This document shows, piece by piece, positions 11,094 to 21,400 of a stretch of 43,100 bases of DNA (within the stretch, counting starts at the first letter, position 1; each line of letters begins with the position of its first letter). The DNA comes from Amphimedon queenslandica (Eukaryota; Porifera; Demospongiae; Haplosclerida; Niphatidae): contig NW_003546324.1 of assembly GCF_000090795.2 (NCBI RefSeq), forward strand, positions 69,042 through 112,141, in the 5' to 3' direction. Made by a program: the position numbers and the translations under genes. The notes under the pieces are model-generated. The model worked only from the letters and a program-made list of their open reading frames with translations, was not told the origin of the DNA and made no database searches.

Positions 11094-11797
11094 ATGGCAC
11101 GTAAATGCACTGTGCTTACAAAAACAGTTGGTTATTATAAGGAGCTACCAGCAGAAAAGGAAATTGTGGAGGAGACTGAAGATTTTTTGACACTGAGTGA
11201 CCAAGTTAGTAATGTTTTTGAAGTGGAGAGACTTGTGGAGAGAAGAATTAGAAAAGTCAGACGATAATTGACAGCCAGATTGATGGATTATATTAGTCAT
11301 CCCAGGGTCGTGTTTTGTATTTTGGTCCTTTGGAAAGGATATTATAAAGAACAGGCAACATGGTTACCTGCTAAAGATATAACAGCCAAAGCAATAAGGT
11401 AAAGCCCATCAAGTCGCAACTCCATGTATCATAACTCAGTTATTATAGGTTATATAATGAACCACAACCATGTCAGAGGGTCCTAATGGATGATATTAGT
11501 TCATTACGATCAGCTCTTCAATCCAGTTTAAAGTGTGGTATTCTCCGTAGACATAAAATATGCATTCCTTTTCATCGCCATACTTTTAACTATCTCATTC
11601 AGAAGATAGGACGACCTGTCCCTCGTAAACCAGGAAGGCTGTATGAGAGAAATGATTTTGCTTCAGAGCACTTTGAGGAAAGTTTCTTCACATTCTACAA
11701 TAAATATAGTGAAGCTTGTTGTGTAGTCTTTCCTGTTTACATGTACAGTTATGTTGCTTTCCATCAGAAGTTGTTCCATGCTGCCACATCACCTTGA
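11094..11797 (+). CDS. Chromodomain protein encoded in element Y
   Basis: Three exons are proposed: 11094-11255, 11306-11398 and 11449-11797, separated by two 50-base introns with GT...AG ends (the first has a weak donor, GTCAGA). Exon 1 ends VFEVERLVERRIRK, the first strand of a chromodomain. Exon 2 supplies GRVLYF, then after a one-base shift LVLWKGYYKEQATWLPAKDI, which carries the aromatic-rich W-KGY---ATW-P core. Exon 3 encodes about 115 residues that I do not recognise (LRSALQSSLKCGILRRHK, GRPVPRKPGRLYERN). Chromodomains bind methylated histone tails and, in some retrotransposon integrases, direct insertion to heterochromatin. A similar role for this element is inference. Because of the frame slip in exon 2, this copy may be inactive. 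Confidence 0.62.
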
Positions 11798-11980
11798 AGG
11801 AGGAATTTCACTGAGACTCTTGCTGTCACTATTCATAAGAACTTTGTTGTGGACTAAGTCTATCATTTTGTGATATTGTATATATGGATCTACATGTGGG
11901 AATGGATGGGGTGTGCTGAATAGGGTGTGTTTTCTGCTTTGATAAATTGCTATTAAGATATGACAATTATATGATGGCCA

Positions 11981-14700
11981 TCATGGCTCCTCGTCAGTGT
12001 CTTCAGCACCTTCATTAGTCTTGTCTAAGTTGTCTTCAGCTTCAAGTAAGGACTGCTTTCTTCTCTTTTGCCTGATGTCATCTTGCCAATATTCATTGTC
12101 CTTTTTATTATATCTCCTTTTTTGTCTCTTGCTGCCTTGCTGTAGCTCCTCTATATGGCCCTCTGTCAATAGTATATCTCTGGCAGCATCTTGGTGATTG
12201 CTGGAGAAGTAGAGCTTCTTTGCCAAATCATTGTTCTTCTCAACTCCTACAAATATGTGAGTTAGTATTAACAGTATAATAAATTTTACAAACCTTGTCC
12301 TGTAAAACGCTTGATTCCTTTGTGACGTCTCATCAATAAGGGTACATGGTAAGCCATAATGTGCATGTATGGTGTCACATTAGCTTTTTTTAAGCCATCA
12401 AAGGGAAACTTAATGAAATCTTGTATCCATTGTAAAGCCTGCATGGATAATTAATTTGTCATTGAAGCATAGGGTTGAATTATACTTTTTCTTCTATAGC
12501 CTTTTTGTCTTGATCAGTTGGATTTGCAGTCCCAATTAAATGATAAATGTCATTGAAGTCCTAAAAATAATGATGAAAAAGTAACTATAATTTGGTGATA
12601 CCGTCCAATGCTTCATTAGCTGTCGACCTAGATCATCTGGGATTATCTCGGTAAGTTTTGTTGGTAGTTGCCTTAAAAGTGTTTTCTTGTCAGCACCGTG
12701 CAGTGAAGTCTACTCTACTTCATCTTTTTTTGTTTTTCATGGCCATACCTATAATATAACACTACTATTATGTTTTCAAAAATTTTAATTTTACATAAAA
12801 AGTCACTCCACACGACTTAATAGAGTCTACCAAGGAATCTAAGTGTCTTGCTCCTGCACTCTTCTTTATGTCATACACTTGTGCAATTCCTATGAGATTC
12901 CTGATCAAAACATCTGATATCCTTAGCATTAAGTGTAACTCATCAATAACAACCTATATGTATAATATTATAATTTTAATCATTATATTGAATCTATATA
13001 CATGCTTCTACCTGATCCATTTCTATTCTTAGCAAAGGTGGGTGGATTACACCTAGTAACCGAGTCTCAGCACAAGCAGTAATTGAAGAGAGTGTTCGTG
13101 CTTGTCTAATCTGATATTCCTCAGAGGGAACAGTAGTATCAAACCTACAATGGCAAGTAAATAATTGTTTATGTCCTTACATGTACATGTACCTCTTGTC
13201 CTTTTTAATCGTACAATAAATACAGGAATAATTTGCATTTGCAGCATTAAAACCAAGAAGGAGTAACAGAAACTAAAAGATACTAAAAGTACAGTATGCC
13301 TGCTTATTTTTATACCTTATAGTTACCCCCAAGAATAAATTGCAATTCATAGGTATTATCTTCAACCATGATTTGGGGCCTATTAGCTATATCATTTATT
13401 TCGCTTATAACAGGTGAGAAACCACTCTTTAGTACATCATACCTCTCTACACCTTTTATGACAGCTAGTGTATGTGTACCTACATCATGGAAATGAAAAT
13501 TGATTTTAATGAAAAGAAGTACAACATACCTGTTGCAAAGAAGAACTTGGGTCCAGTGATGGCAAGGAAAACGACAGCAAAATAAATGAAGATGATCGGG
13601 CTCCATCACCTGATATTTTGATTTCTATTGGTGACTCTAACTGTATTCCTGATTTTAATAAACGGGATAATGTCGACTGAAGATAATTTTTGAAAGGTAC
13701 GTACCATCCTTGCTCTAGTTGTTGAATGTTGACAGATGAAGAGATGGATTTTCTAAGATCTTTAACTTTGTATGATCATGAAAGAGATTTATCAAGCATG
13801 GACAGTTCATAGTAGAACTCGTCGGAGACACCATAGGAATTGAGAAGAAACAAAAAATCAGAAATGAGAAGTGCATCAGGTGACGTGTTAGATTCTTGAC
13901 TGGATGATTCTAGTAATGAAGAGATGGGTATTGAAGGAGTCGATGATATTGACAGAGGTACAGATGATAATGAAGATGTAGATGGCGAAACTGATGAATA
14001 TTCAAATGTAAGTGTATCATTTTGAGATCTTGCAAATGATACTGATTTCAGGTCAAGCTTGTAGGTCTCAGCAAACTTCAGAGCCTCTTTGGCTGATTCC
14101 TTAATGGCAGCTAGCTTACGCCGCTGCTTCCTCTTCCCAACTTCATGAAGCTGCTTTCTGGAGTTAGCTGAGGGGTGACTACTCTTAAGCTTTTCTAGTT
14201 CTTTCTCCTTCTCCTGTAACATATTTCTAAATGTAGATGTAAGTGAAAATTCTGAAGTTGTTACGTAATCAACTAACATTACTATTATTATATATATATA
14301 TTATATTGATCATTTACATGTTCAGAGTTCTTTACTTTTAGGAATGACTTACCTCAAGACTCGCAAAGATTCATCAGGATCAATTACATTTTCAGTGAAT
14401 ACATCAATGATAGAAGACTTGTTTAATACCTTCTTTTGCTTTCCCTTATCCTTAACTGACATGCATAGTCTTGCTCCTTTACTGTAAAGTGCTATCTCCA
14501 ACGATTCAGACAACTGAATACATTTTATTTCCCAATTCAGTTGGCTAACAATAGTAGTTGGAGATGCTGAAGCTGCAGTAGCTTTCTTGACTGAGTACCA
14601 TTTGTATAGCAGCTTGTTAGGGATGGCTAAGCAGAAGATAACATTATCTGTAGCTGTTGGTCTCTATACATTTGCACTTGCACTCTGAATAGTCACAGAT
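11981..14700 (-). pseudogene. Element Y transposase-like protein, ten exons
   Basis: Exons in minus-strand order: about 14700-14353, 14226-13530, 13479-13316, 13272-13193, 13144-13012, 12953-12795, 12748-12602, 12560-12486, 12438-12294 and 12246-11981. Eight introns are 41-58 bases; one is 126. Motifs in order: a coiled-coil basic region (EKEKELEKLKSS), a Ser/Thr-rich linker, EIKISGDGARSSSF, THTLAVIKGVERYDVL, FILGGNYK, YSCIYC (zinc-like CxxC), VVIDELHLMLRISDVLI, LHGADKKTLLRQLP, ANVTPYMHIMAYHVP and FTGQGVEKNNDLAKK, then a basic/acidic tail. I remember this motif series from uncharacterised cnidarian, amphioxus and sponge proteins. Candidate acidic residues are the Asp in SGDGA, the Asp in IDELH and the Glu in GVEKNN. 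Breaks: TGA at 13776-13778 and TAG at 12710-12712 where the family has Trp. GGNYK has Asn where I recall Asp. Confidence 0.68.
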
Positions 14701-15170
14701 AAAGACATTGTACTAATACAGCTGCAGATTTGAAGTGGTAGATGTGCCGCAAAAAGGCCGATTTTTAATCGCTTATTCCTTACATTTTTACTAAGTGCAT
14801 TCATAATTTTTTTGTACCAAATAATAGCTAACAATTTCTATTTATATGTACAGAGTTCAGCTAAAAATTTCTTTATTGCTGTAATAATAGAAATCCTTTA
14901 AAATCAAGAAAAATTAACAATAAAATACATTTCAATGTAAAATGGCAGCTCTCAGGTGTTCATGTTTGAAGTCAGATTTCTCCACTTTGTCATTGATTTA
15001 ATGGTGTACCTAGGAAAGAATAATATGAGTCATATGATGTAAAATAGCTCTGAGAATAAAGCTAAGCTAAATATAACCACTGGCACAACATATAAGCAAT
15101 AATATAGTTTACTCCATTTGTCTCGTGAAGAAATTGTTCCTTCAAGAATGCGGAAATATACTATAATTAT
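14701..15170. other. Non-coding right side of element Y
   Basis: AT-rich sequence upstream of the minus-strand transposase gene, presumably holding its promoter. No recognisable coding motif. AAAATGGCAGC occurs at about 14939. Confidence 0.35.
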
Positions 15171-15461
15171 CATATCCGTGTCCTCTCATTTCTGGACATG
15201 TATGGCGTAGCCATCAGTTCTTTATGCATATGTAAGACCTTGCATTACATGGGCTGTACAAGGCAAGCCATGCGACACCTTCCAAGCCAGAGATGTGATA
15301 CAATGAGGGGTAAATTTATGAGTGAAATATCTATATGATCCATGCATGCTAGTTTGGATTGACGAAAGTGGCAGTGATAGACGGAATGCCATCAGAAAAT
15401 ATGGATATAGTGTACAAGGATTAAGACCAATAGATCACACAATATCAATTTGTGGCATTAG

Positions 15462-15535
15462 GTACTCCACAATCCCTGTAATGTCAACAAATGCAATTGT
15501 ACTCCACAATCCCTGTAATGTCAACAAATGCAATT
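15462..15535 (+). repeat. 37-bp perfect tandem duplication inside the Tc1 transposase
   Basis: Two adjacent identical 37-base copies (15462-15498 and 15499-15535) begin GTACTCCACAATCC. Thirty-seven is not a multiple of three, so the duplication shifts the frame. The downstream transposase frame continues from the second copy. Confidence 0.93.
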
Positions 15536-15630
15536 CATGTTGTGTTTGTGGCAGAAGGGACAATTAATGGCAGCAAATTCTCTTACTTCATTGAAAAAAG
15601 TTTAACACCTCTCCTAAAACCTTTTAACTA

Positions 15631-15837
15631 CCGTATACTGGGAAATTTTCAAGTAGCCAAATTTTCGCGAAGTTTGCGTTTTTTGCTCCATCGCAAAAAT
15701 AAAAATTGCAAAATTCTAAATTTCCATTGCCACGTGGTGGAGTTTACAGGCTATTTGTGAAAATATTATTTTGTGAAATCTTACAAATGCAAAATTCGCA
15801 AAAAAATTTAGCGATGCGAAAATATCCCAGTATACGG
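15631..15837. mobile_element. 207-bp MITE with TA target duplication
   Basis: Inverted ends are CCGTATACTGGG and CCCAGTATACGG, with TA dinucleotides at 15629-15630 and 15838-15839. Removing it with one TA restores the Tc1 reading frame across the junction (KPFNY then INERSVVIMDN). TA duplication and size fit a mariner/pogo-type MITE. A related copy lies at 19070-19255 in inverse orientation, sharing an internal CCACRTGGCAATGGA stretch. Confidence 0.88.
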
Positions 15838-16178
15838 TATATCAATGAAAGGTCTGTTGTCATCATGGATAATGCATCAATACACCACACAGAGTATAAC
15901 ACAGACTTAATTGAACAGATGGGTGCAAAACTCATATTTTTCCACCTTATTCTCCTGATCTAAATCCTCTAGAACCAGTATTTTGAAAAATTAAAGCTAT
16001 TCTAAAGGAAAATAAGTTATTGTTTCAAACTATACTGTCATCAAGTAGTTTAATAACTATGGCATTTAGTATGATTACAGAACAAGACTGTTGTAACTTT
16101 GTTAAACATTGTGGTTACATAGAATAGTAAAATACATGATCAGTTATGCACAAAATTATTTAAATGCATCAAAGTTTA

Positions 16179-17110
16179 TCAATTATTTAATGTTTTCAAT
16201 GTAGCCATAATAGCATTCTTTTCTTCTTCAAATTCTACGTCAGATACCACACCATTTGACCTTAAGTTGCTGAGCTCTGATAGCTGTTGGTAGCATCTTG
16301 TACAAACATCAGCTAATTTTCCAGGACTTGAAATTGTAGAAGTAGTACTGATAGCGTCCTTCTTACTGGACTGACAAGTAGAACCAACTCTATGGAACAT
16401 TGAGGTTTTCGGTGGTTCATCAAAACTTGAGTGCAAACTAGAAATGATCATTTCACTCCAAATTCTGTACTGCATAGGAGTGAAAAGAGTTCCATAATTA
16501 TCTTTCAGCTTCTGAATATTCTTTTCTACTTTGTCATCTCTTATTTCAGCTTTTCTTGTCTTCTTATGTGGTTCGCCATCTTCCGTAGATGAATCAAAAT
16601 CATGATCATAACAAACACCCTTAACTCTCTTGTTTCTTTTCTTATCACTGTCTTTTAATCCATTACACCACAATGTTATTTTATTACCATGAAATATGTC
16701 ATCCCAAACATCAGTTAAATCTTCAACAGAGCAAATACTAACAGCAGTTGTTCCTTGATAATAGCCAACATCAAAAGAAGAAGAAACTTCTTTCTGTTAC
16801 TGTTCTCGTACTACTAACTTTAATTTATTTGGTGAGTTACATTCAGAAGTGTTTATATTACAAAAGGTAAATGTTGAGGTCTTCTTGGAGACCTTACTTG
16901 TAGCCTTAATTAGTATCTTACTACATACAAATACATTAGGAGGAGTAGCATGAGTAGTAGTGCTACTAGTAGTTGGCTCCACAGAGGGGTGTGACATTGT
17001 AGCTTGCCTTTGTGTTTGCACTAGTCGCAAGGAAGCAGCCTGATTACTAGTTAATGGAGTGACAATAACTCGATGAGGAGGTACACCGGCTACATTTCCC
17101 TCTACTTGAA
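16179..17110 (-). pseudogene. PB1-like domain protein of a sponge-type repeated family
   Basis: One minus-strand frame runs from about 17110 to 16179, with a single TAA at about 16798-16800. N-terminal part: GVPPHRVIVTPLTSN, a Ser/Thr-rich stretch and VFVCSKILIKATSK. The centre has SSFDVGYYQGTTAVSI, SVEDLTDVWDDI and NKITLWCNGLK, which resemble a PB1-like domain. After a basic region comes NYGTLFTPMQYRIWSEMI, then DEPPKTSMF, SPGKLADVCTRCYQQLSEL and NGVVSDVEFEEEKNAIM, a coiled-coil tail. I recall proteins with this order as multicopy and uncharacterised. The function is unknown, and it could be a transposon passenger. Confidence 0.5.
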
Positions 17111-17189
17111 CTGTTATATTAGCTTAGTGAGATCCAACAAAAGAAAATTGCGGCCTTTTCTCAGTTCTTTCAGCCATGAATATGACGGT

Positions 17190-17883
17190 GACACAGGACA
17201 TTGGAAGACATCACTGTCAAGTGGGAGTGGTCGAGTGAAACTTTTGCGCATGCGAAGCACAATCAGTGGACAACCATGGATTTAATACAGGGACAACGGA
17301 CCAGAAAAGAGGTGTATTGTCAGGTTCTATGACCCGGATGAAGATGTGGTACCACAGTAATATATTGCTTTAGAGCAAAAATTGCACTGTGAATGTAGTG
17401 CATTCTCACCATCCATCTTTAATTTAGTAGCAGTTCATTACATCTTTAATATTGAATACACTGGAAGCTTGAAATATGTATTCCGATTTCTGGAGCAGTT
17501 TACATTGGATATAAAGTTCTCTGACAACCCTGGACATGTCTTTTCTAATTATGTAGCTGCTATTTCTTGTTTTGTTTAACTGATTCGGTAGATAGTACGT
17601 GTATACCATCTACATTGTTATTGTTGTTATAACATTTCCATTCATTATTGTAACATTACTTAATTGTTATTATAACGGAAGCCCTTTGTTATCCCATCTG
17701 CGTTGTTATGACAGTTAACTTTATGTTACAATAACATGTCTGTTTTTACAGTGTGACTCCTATTTCAGCATTTTGGGGAAAAATCCAGTTGAAAAAGTCT
17801 CTGAACTACTCAATGAAGAGTTACCCTGCCATTCTTATGTTCAAGAGGAGAAAATTCAGCATCTAAAAGACCTCTATCAATGA
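17190..17883 (+). pseudogene. Fragment of an uncharacterised repeat-associated protein (FNxEY motif)
   Basis: The frame contains GHWKTSLSSGSGRVKLLRM, a TAA, then RCIVRFYDPDEDVVPQ, a second TAA, and LHCECSAFSPSIFNLVAVHY. It continues with FNIEYTGSLKYVFRFLEQF. After an intron (about 17580-17751, with a TTTTTACAG acceptor) a last exon, 17752-17883, encodes CDSYFSILGKNPVEK and ends LKDLYQ. I recall similar VHYVFN-EY segments in uncharacterised metazoan repeat proteins. The opposite orientation to the neighbour at 16179-17110 suggests a divergent pair. Two in-frame stops indicate decay. Confidence 0.42.
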
Positions 17884-18199
17884 CAGAGTATAAATAGCTA
17901 GGTGATTTGGCTGTTGAATGAGTCCTAGCTAACTATGATGATTAATAATGAAGCTGCTATATAAAGGAGTCAGTTAATCTAGCTGCAGGTTACTGTAGAT
18001 CATGTCTTCCTGAAGTGACCATAGATTAGTCTGGCTAACCATAGATATGGACCTATGAAGTGGCTGACTGGCTTACTGTCAATAAATGCAGCTTATTCTC
18101 TACTAATTATCACTTTGTTGAGCAAAATAATGTAGTTTTTGTCATTAAAATTAGCTATAATGATGAATGAACCATTATAATAACTTCTAAATAACAATA

Positions 18200-18291
18200 A
18201 ATTAACTGCTAATTATGATGATGTCATCTTCCGATAAGAAATTCTAGTAGGGAATTGCCTTCATTGCCTGCCCCTACAGCCACCTATGCTC
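18200..18291 (+). repeat. Degenerate right end of a hAT-type element related to 1275-2085
   Basis: The sequence (TGATGTCATCTTCCG ... CCTGCCCCTACAGCCACCTATG, ending 18291) aligns by eye with the last 85 bases of the 811-base hAT element. I did not find a matching left end or octamer duplication. Confidence 0.55.
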
Positions 18292-18387
18292 TGCATCCTT
18301 GATAATGAATCTGCATTTGTAATACCCTGCCCTCTTTTGAGTTGTACTGTAAATGTATAGAATTGTACTAAACTCCATTTCATCAAC

Positions 18388-19760
18388 CTAGATTTTTTCT
18401 CTATAAACTAGTGTAGCCATTGTCTCTGGAGCCCTATTGTTTGTCGGAATGACCAATGGTCTCCTTAATAAGTATGCTTTGAAGTGTTTTATGGCAAGTA
18501 CAAAAGCTAAACACTCTTTTTCCACAGTGAAGTAGGCTTGCTCTATGGGCAACAGCTTCTTAAAATATGCATTGGGGACATCTTCTGATTCTCCCTCTCC
18601 TTGGCTATGTTCTGCCTTAATTCCCACACCAAAAGTGTCTGTTTGTAGAACATATGTACGATTAAAGTCTGAATTCCTTATTAGAGGGCTGTTGTTAGCA
18701 TTTCCTTAAAATGTTGAAATGATAGCTGTACTTTCCCATTCCAAAATATGTTCTCTGGTGAATTCTTTCGGGTAAGCGTAGTTAGTGGCTGAGTGATAGC
18801 AGCATAGTTATAAACAAATCTGCAGTAGTATCGTGTAATTCCTAGAAAGGTCCTTACCTCCTTTTTGATGTGAGGTCAAGGCATCTCTGAAATTGCTGGA
18901 ATTTTCCTTTGTTCTGGCTTAATACCTCCTGTCCCTATTGCATATGTTAGGTAAGTGCAATCACAGGCTCCAAACATACATTTCTTTCATTTACAATCAA
19001 TGCTAAACTCTCTAGGCATTCAAGAATCTCTGTTAGATGTTTTATGCCATCCTTGCAATTTCTACTATATACCCTATACAGGTTTTTTTTCGCAAATCTT
19101 GCATTTCTAATTTTTTGCAGAATTAATTTTCGCGAATTACTTGCAGACTGCACCACATGGCAATGGAGAGCATAATTTTGCAGTGAAAAAATTTTGCACA
19201 TGATCTCCAAACAGCAAATTTTGCAAAAATATTTTTTTATGAAAATAAACGGGTAAACCATGACAATGTCATCTAGATAAATTACTACACATGATCTGTC
19301 TACGTAGAATGTTATCCATCATACTCTGGAAAGTTGCAGGTGCTGCACTGAGTTCAAATGGCATAGTTATGAATTGATAACGACCTGGGCTTGTAAAGGC
19401 TGTTCTTTTCTTTATCTTCCTTGGGCATGGGTACTTGCCTTTATCCCTTTGCTAAGTCTATAGTAGTTATAATTTCACATTTGCCACCATGTCCAAGTGT
19501 TCTTCAAATCAAGGGAAAAGGTAGGCATCAAATTTTGTCACTTGGTTTAACTGTCTATAATCCACATAATCCTTCATTCACCATCTTGTTTCTTCACAAT
19601 TACCTGTGCAGAGGTCCATTAACTTGGAGGACTTCTCAATTATTCCATCCCTCTCCATTTCATCTTGCTCTGTTACACTTTCTCCAAATGAGAGATAAGG
19701 TTTGTGATGAATCAGCGAATGATCGGTAGTGCTGATGTGATGTGTTGCTGCATTTGTTCT
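18388..19760 (-). pseudogene. Element A reverse transcriptase and RNase H
   Basis: RT motifs: GIIEKSS, VDYRQLNQVTKFDAY, TAFTSPGRYQFITMPF, APATFQSMMDNILR and the catalytic YLDDIV (about 19265-19280). A MITE then interrupts it, and it resumes NCKDGIKHLTEILECL. The thumb has KKEVRTFLGITRYYCRFV, and the RNase H follows with GIKAEHSQ, LPIEQAYFTVEKECLAFV and YLLRRPLVIPTNN. The last motif normally reads T-DH, so Asp is replaced by Asn here. RT copies the RNA genome and RNase H degrades it. Frameshifts near 19560 and 19440 make this copy dead. Confidence 0.75.
19070..19255. mobile_element. MITE in the RT of element A
   Basis: The TACCC...GGGTA ends and AT-rich interior with TTTTCGC and GCAAAA motifs, plus CACCACATGGCAATGGA, match the family of the 15631-15837 MITE in reverse orientation. 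It sits directly after the YLDDIV codons. The flanking RT motif is continuous once it is ignored. Terminal bases have diverged, so the TA duplication is not clean. Confidence 0.65.
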
Positions 19761-19899
19761 TCAAGGAGTATTTGTGGTTACCATATGTAATAGTATCAAG
19801 AGGTTTGGAATCTGTTCGTTTCTAACTCCTTATAACTACTTTCAAACTAAATGTTCTTTTTCATGATCACCCATCGCTATCCTATAATTACTTCTCCAC

Positions 19900-20990
19900 C
19901 TTCAATGACAGCATTTACTTTACATGGTCATTCCTTCCACTCTTTCAGGTGATTCACATGAAATATCTGCCTGCGATTACCCTTGTCTGGCAACACAATC
20001 TCATGTGATTGTCACCACCTTTTATAACCCATTTAGCTATGAATTTCTTAGAACTGTTAGGTAACAACAGTAGGAATTTGTATTAGCTTTCAACTCGATC
20101 TCCCTGGCTTTTTGGTTGTAATACTCCTTTTGCTTGGCTTTCATGTCCTTTAAATCATTCTCTACCACCTCCTTGGCTAACTGCATCCATTCTTTATGTC
20201 CATGACAAAACTCATTTTGCCTCGGGCTATGAATGCACTCTTTTTTCAAAACATCCAATGGTCCACGAACGTCAAGTTCATGAAGTAGCTCAAAAGTGCT
20301 AAACCCAACTGTTGCTTCTTGAGAGGCGAGTAACACGTTATGGTAACATAAAATCATAGTATTGTTTCTTTCCACTCAGAACTCTTTGTGGCATGGACTT
20401 CGGAGTACAATTAAATTTTTCCATCAGTCCATTTGTTTGACAATAATAGGTAGTCGTCCGGATGGCTTTGATTCCAATCAACTGGTATAGTTCTAATAGA
20501 CTCAAAGCAAAATTAGATTCCTGATTTGTCTCAATTTCCTCAGGCATCCTATATCTTGGAAATAGATAAATTAGAACCTCGGCTACATTCTTTGCTGTCA
20601 CTGTCCTTAACACAATTGCCTCAGCATAACGACTTGTGTAGTTGTTGATTACCAGTGAGAAGAGGTTTCCTCGGCTAGTCTTTGGTACAGGTCCATCAAC
20701 ATCCATGGTGATTATTTGGAATGGCTCTTGTAAGGGTATTATTGCGGCAGCTCTTGTTTTCTAGCTAGAGTGTAGTTGACAATTGGGACAAGATTGACAG
20801 CAGTCTTTGATATCCCTGATTAGGCTTAGCCAATAGAATCTTTTTAGGACCCTATGAGTTGTCCTTTCTATACCTAATTGACTATAAAAAGTTAAGTCAT
20901 GGGCCAGCCTGATCATTTCTTTCCTATAATTTCTGTGGTAGCACAATCTGTTCAAAAGTAGTATCTGGTTTTTTTCTTCGGATTACCCAA
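19900..20990 (-). pseudogene. Element A integrase
   Basis: Zinc-binding HHCC part: MIRLAHDLTFYSQLG, RFYWLSLIRDIKDCCQSC, NCQLHSS (20955-20761). Core: MDVDGPVPKTSRGN, LVINNYTSRYAEAIV, then ETNQESNFALSLLE and LMEKFN (20706-20340). Both catalytic aspartates appear replaced by Asn (NNYTSRY for DY-SRY, TNQ for TDQ). C-terminal part: STFELLHELDVRGPLDVLKK, then IFHVNHLKEWKE (about 19955-19920). Integrase inserts the cDNA copy. The substitutions would abolish activity. Confidence 0.72.
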
Positions 20991-21179
20991 TTTCTCACGA
21001 CTGTAATTCTTTCTTCATCCACTTCAGAATGTCCCTCTTTTCCTTGCTCCATCTTCAACTGCATAGTAGAACTTCAATCATGCCATCTCTGGTTGTTAAG
21101 TCTTTTGTCCCTTATAATTGTATTTGTCTTTGGTTTTCCTCATGGTTTTAGAAACCACTCTTGACTATAAAGGAAACTC

Positions 21180-21400
21180 AGTCTCTAGATACTGCTTCTC
21201 CTTATGAACTGACTGATGTGGCTGCTCCTCTGGAAATGACTGCTGTGACTGCTCCTCCTCTGGAACTGACACTGCTTTTCTGGATGTGACTTCTGCTTCT
21301 CTGGAAGTGACTGCTGCTTCTCTAGAACTGATTGCTTCTCTGCTGGAATTGACTGCTGCACCTCTGGAACTAACTGCTACTTCTCTGTAACTGACCGCTT
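21180..21400 (-). repeat. Short tandem repeats encoding a Ser/Pro/Glu/Gln linker
   Basis: Repeated 21-27 base units on the minus strand encode variants of SLPEKQQ between the protease and integrase of element A. Copies have drifted and a stop is present. Confidence 0.7.

Larger units (their letters stand above)
10971..15196. mobile_element. Element Y: 4.2 kb two-gene DNA transposon inserted in the Tc1 gene
   Basis: The ends are TCCAGAAATGAAAAGG at 10971 and, on the minus strand from 15196, TCCAGAAATGAGAGG, matching 14 of 15. CATG lies directly outside each end (10967-10970 and 15197-15200), consistent with a 4-base target duplication. CATG is self-complementary, so it could instead be the tip of a longer inverted repeat. 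The Tc1 protein is interrupted exactly here, which independently fixes the insertion; joining the flanks with one CATG leaves a one-base discrepancy. It encodes a chromodomain protein (11094-11797, plus) and a multi-exon transposase-like protein (14700-11981, minus) in convergent orientation. Confidence 0.75.
10684..16127 (+). pseudogene. Tc1/mariner-family transposase, split by two insertions
   Basis: The N-terminal part (10684-10970) has the helix-turn-helix (YSTDFRWRIVRL, SAADISKLLSVSRRSVKRH), a TAA at 10906-10908 and then GIYVHELRDKLF. Element Y interrupts it at 10971-15196. The gene resumes at about 15201 with LHYMGCTRQAMRHLP and FMSEIS. It then has the DDE core: LVWIDESGSDRRN (first Asp), IMDNASIHH (second Asp, about 15865) and SPDLNPLEPVF (Glu, about 15960). 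It ends HCGYIE at TAG 16125-16127. Defects are a one-base shift near 15330, a 37-base tandem duplication (15462-15535), a MITE at 15631-15837, a lost proline codon region near 15945 and a TGA in place of a sense codon after PVF. Inactive. Its own inverted ends were not found. Confidence 0.85.

Noticed and set aside
10971..15196. Element Y as a Transib/RAG-type transposon
   Set aside because: The SGDGA motif is loosely similar to the first catalytic region, but the ends do not start CAC and the flanking duplication is 4 bases, where Transib makes 5.
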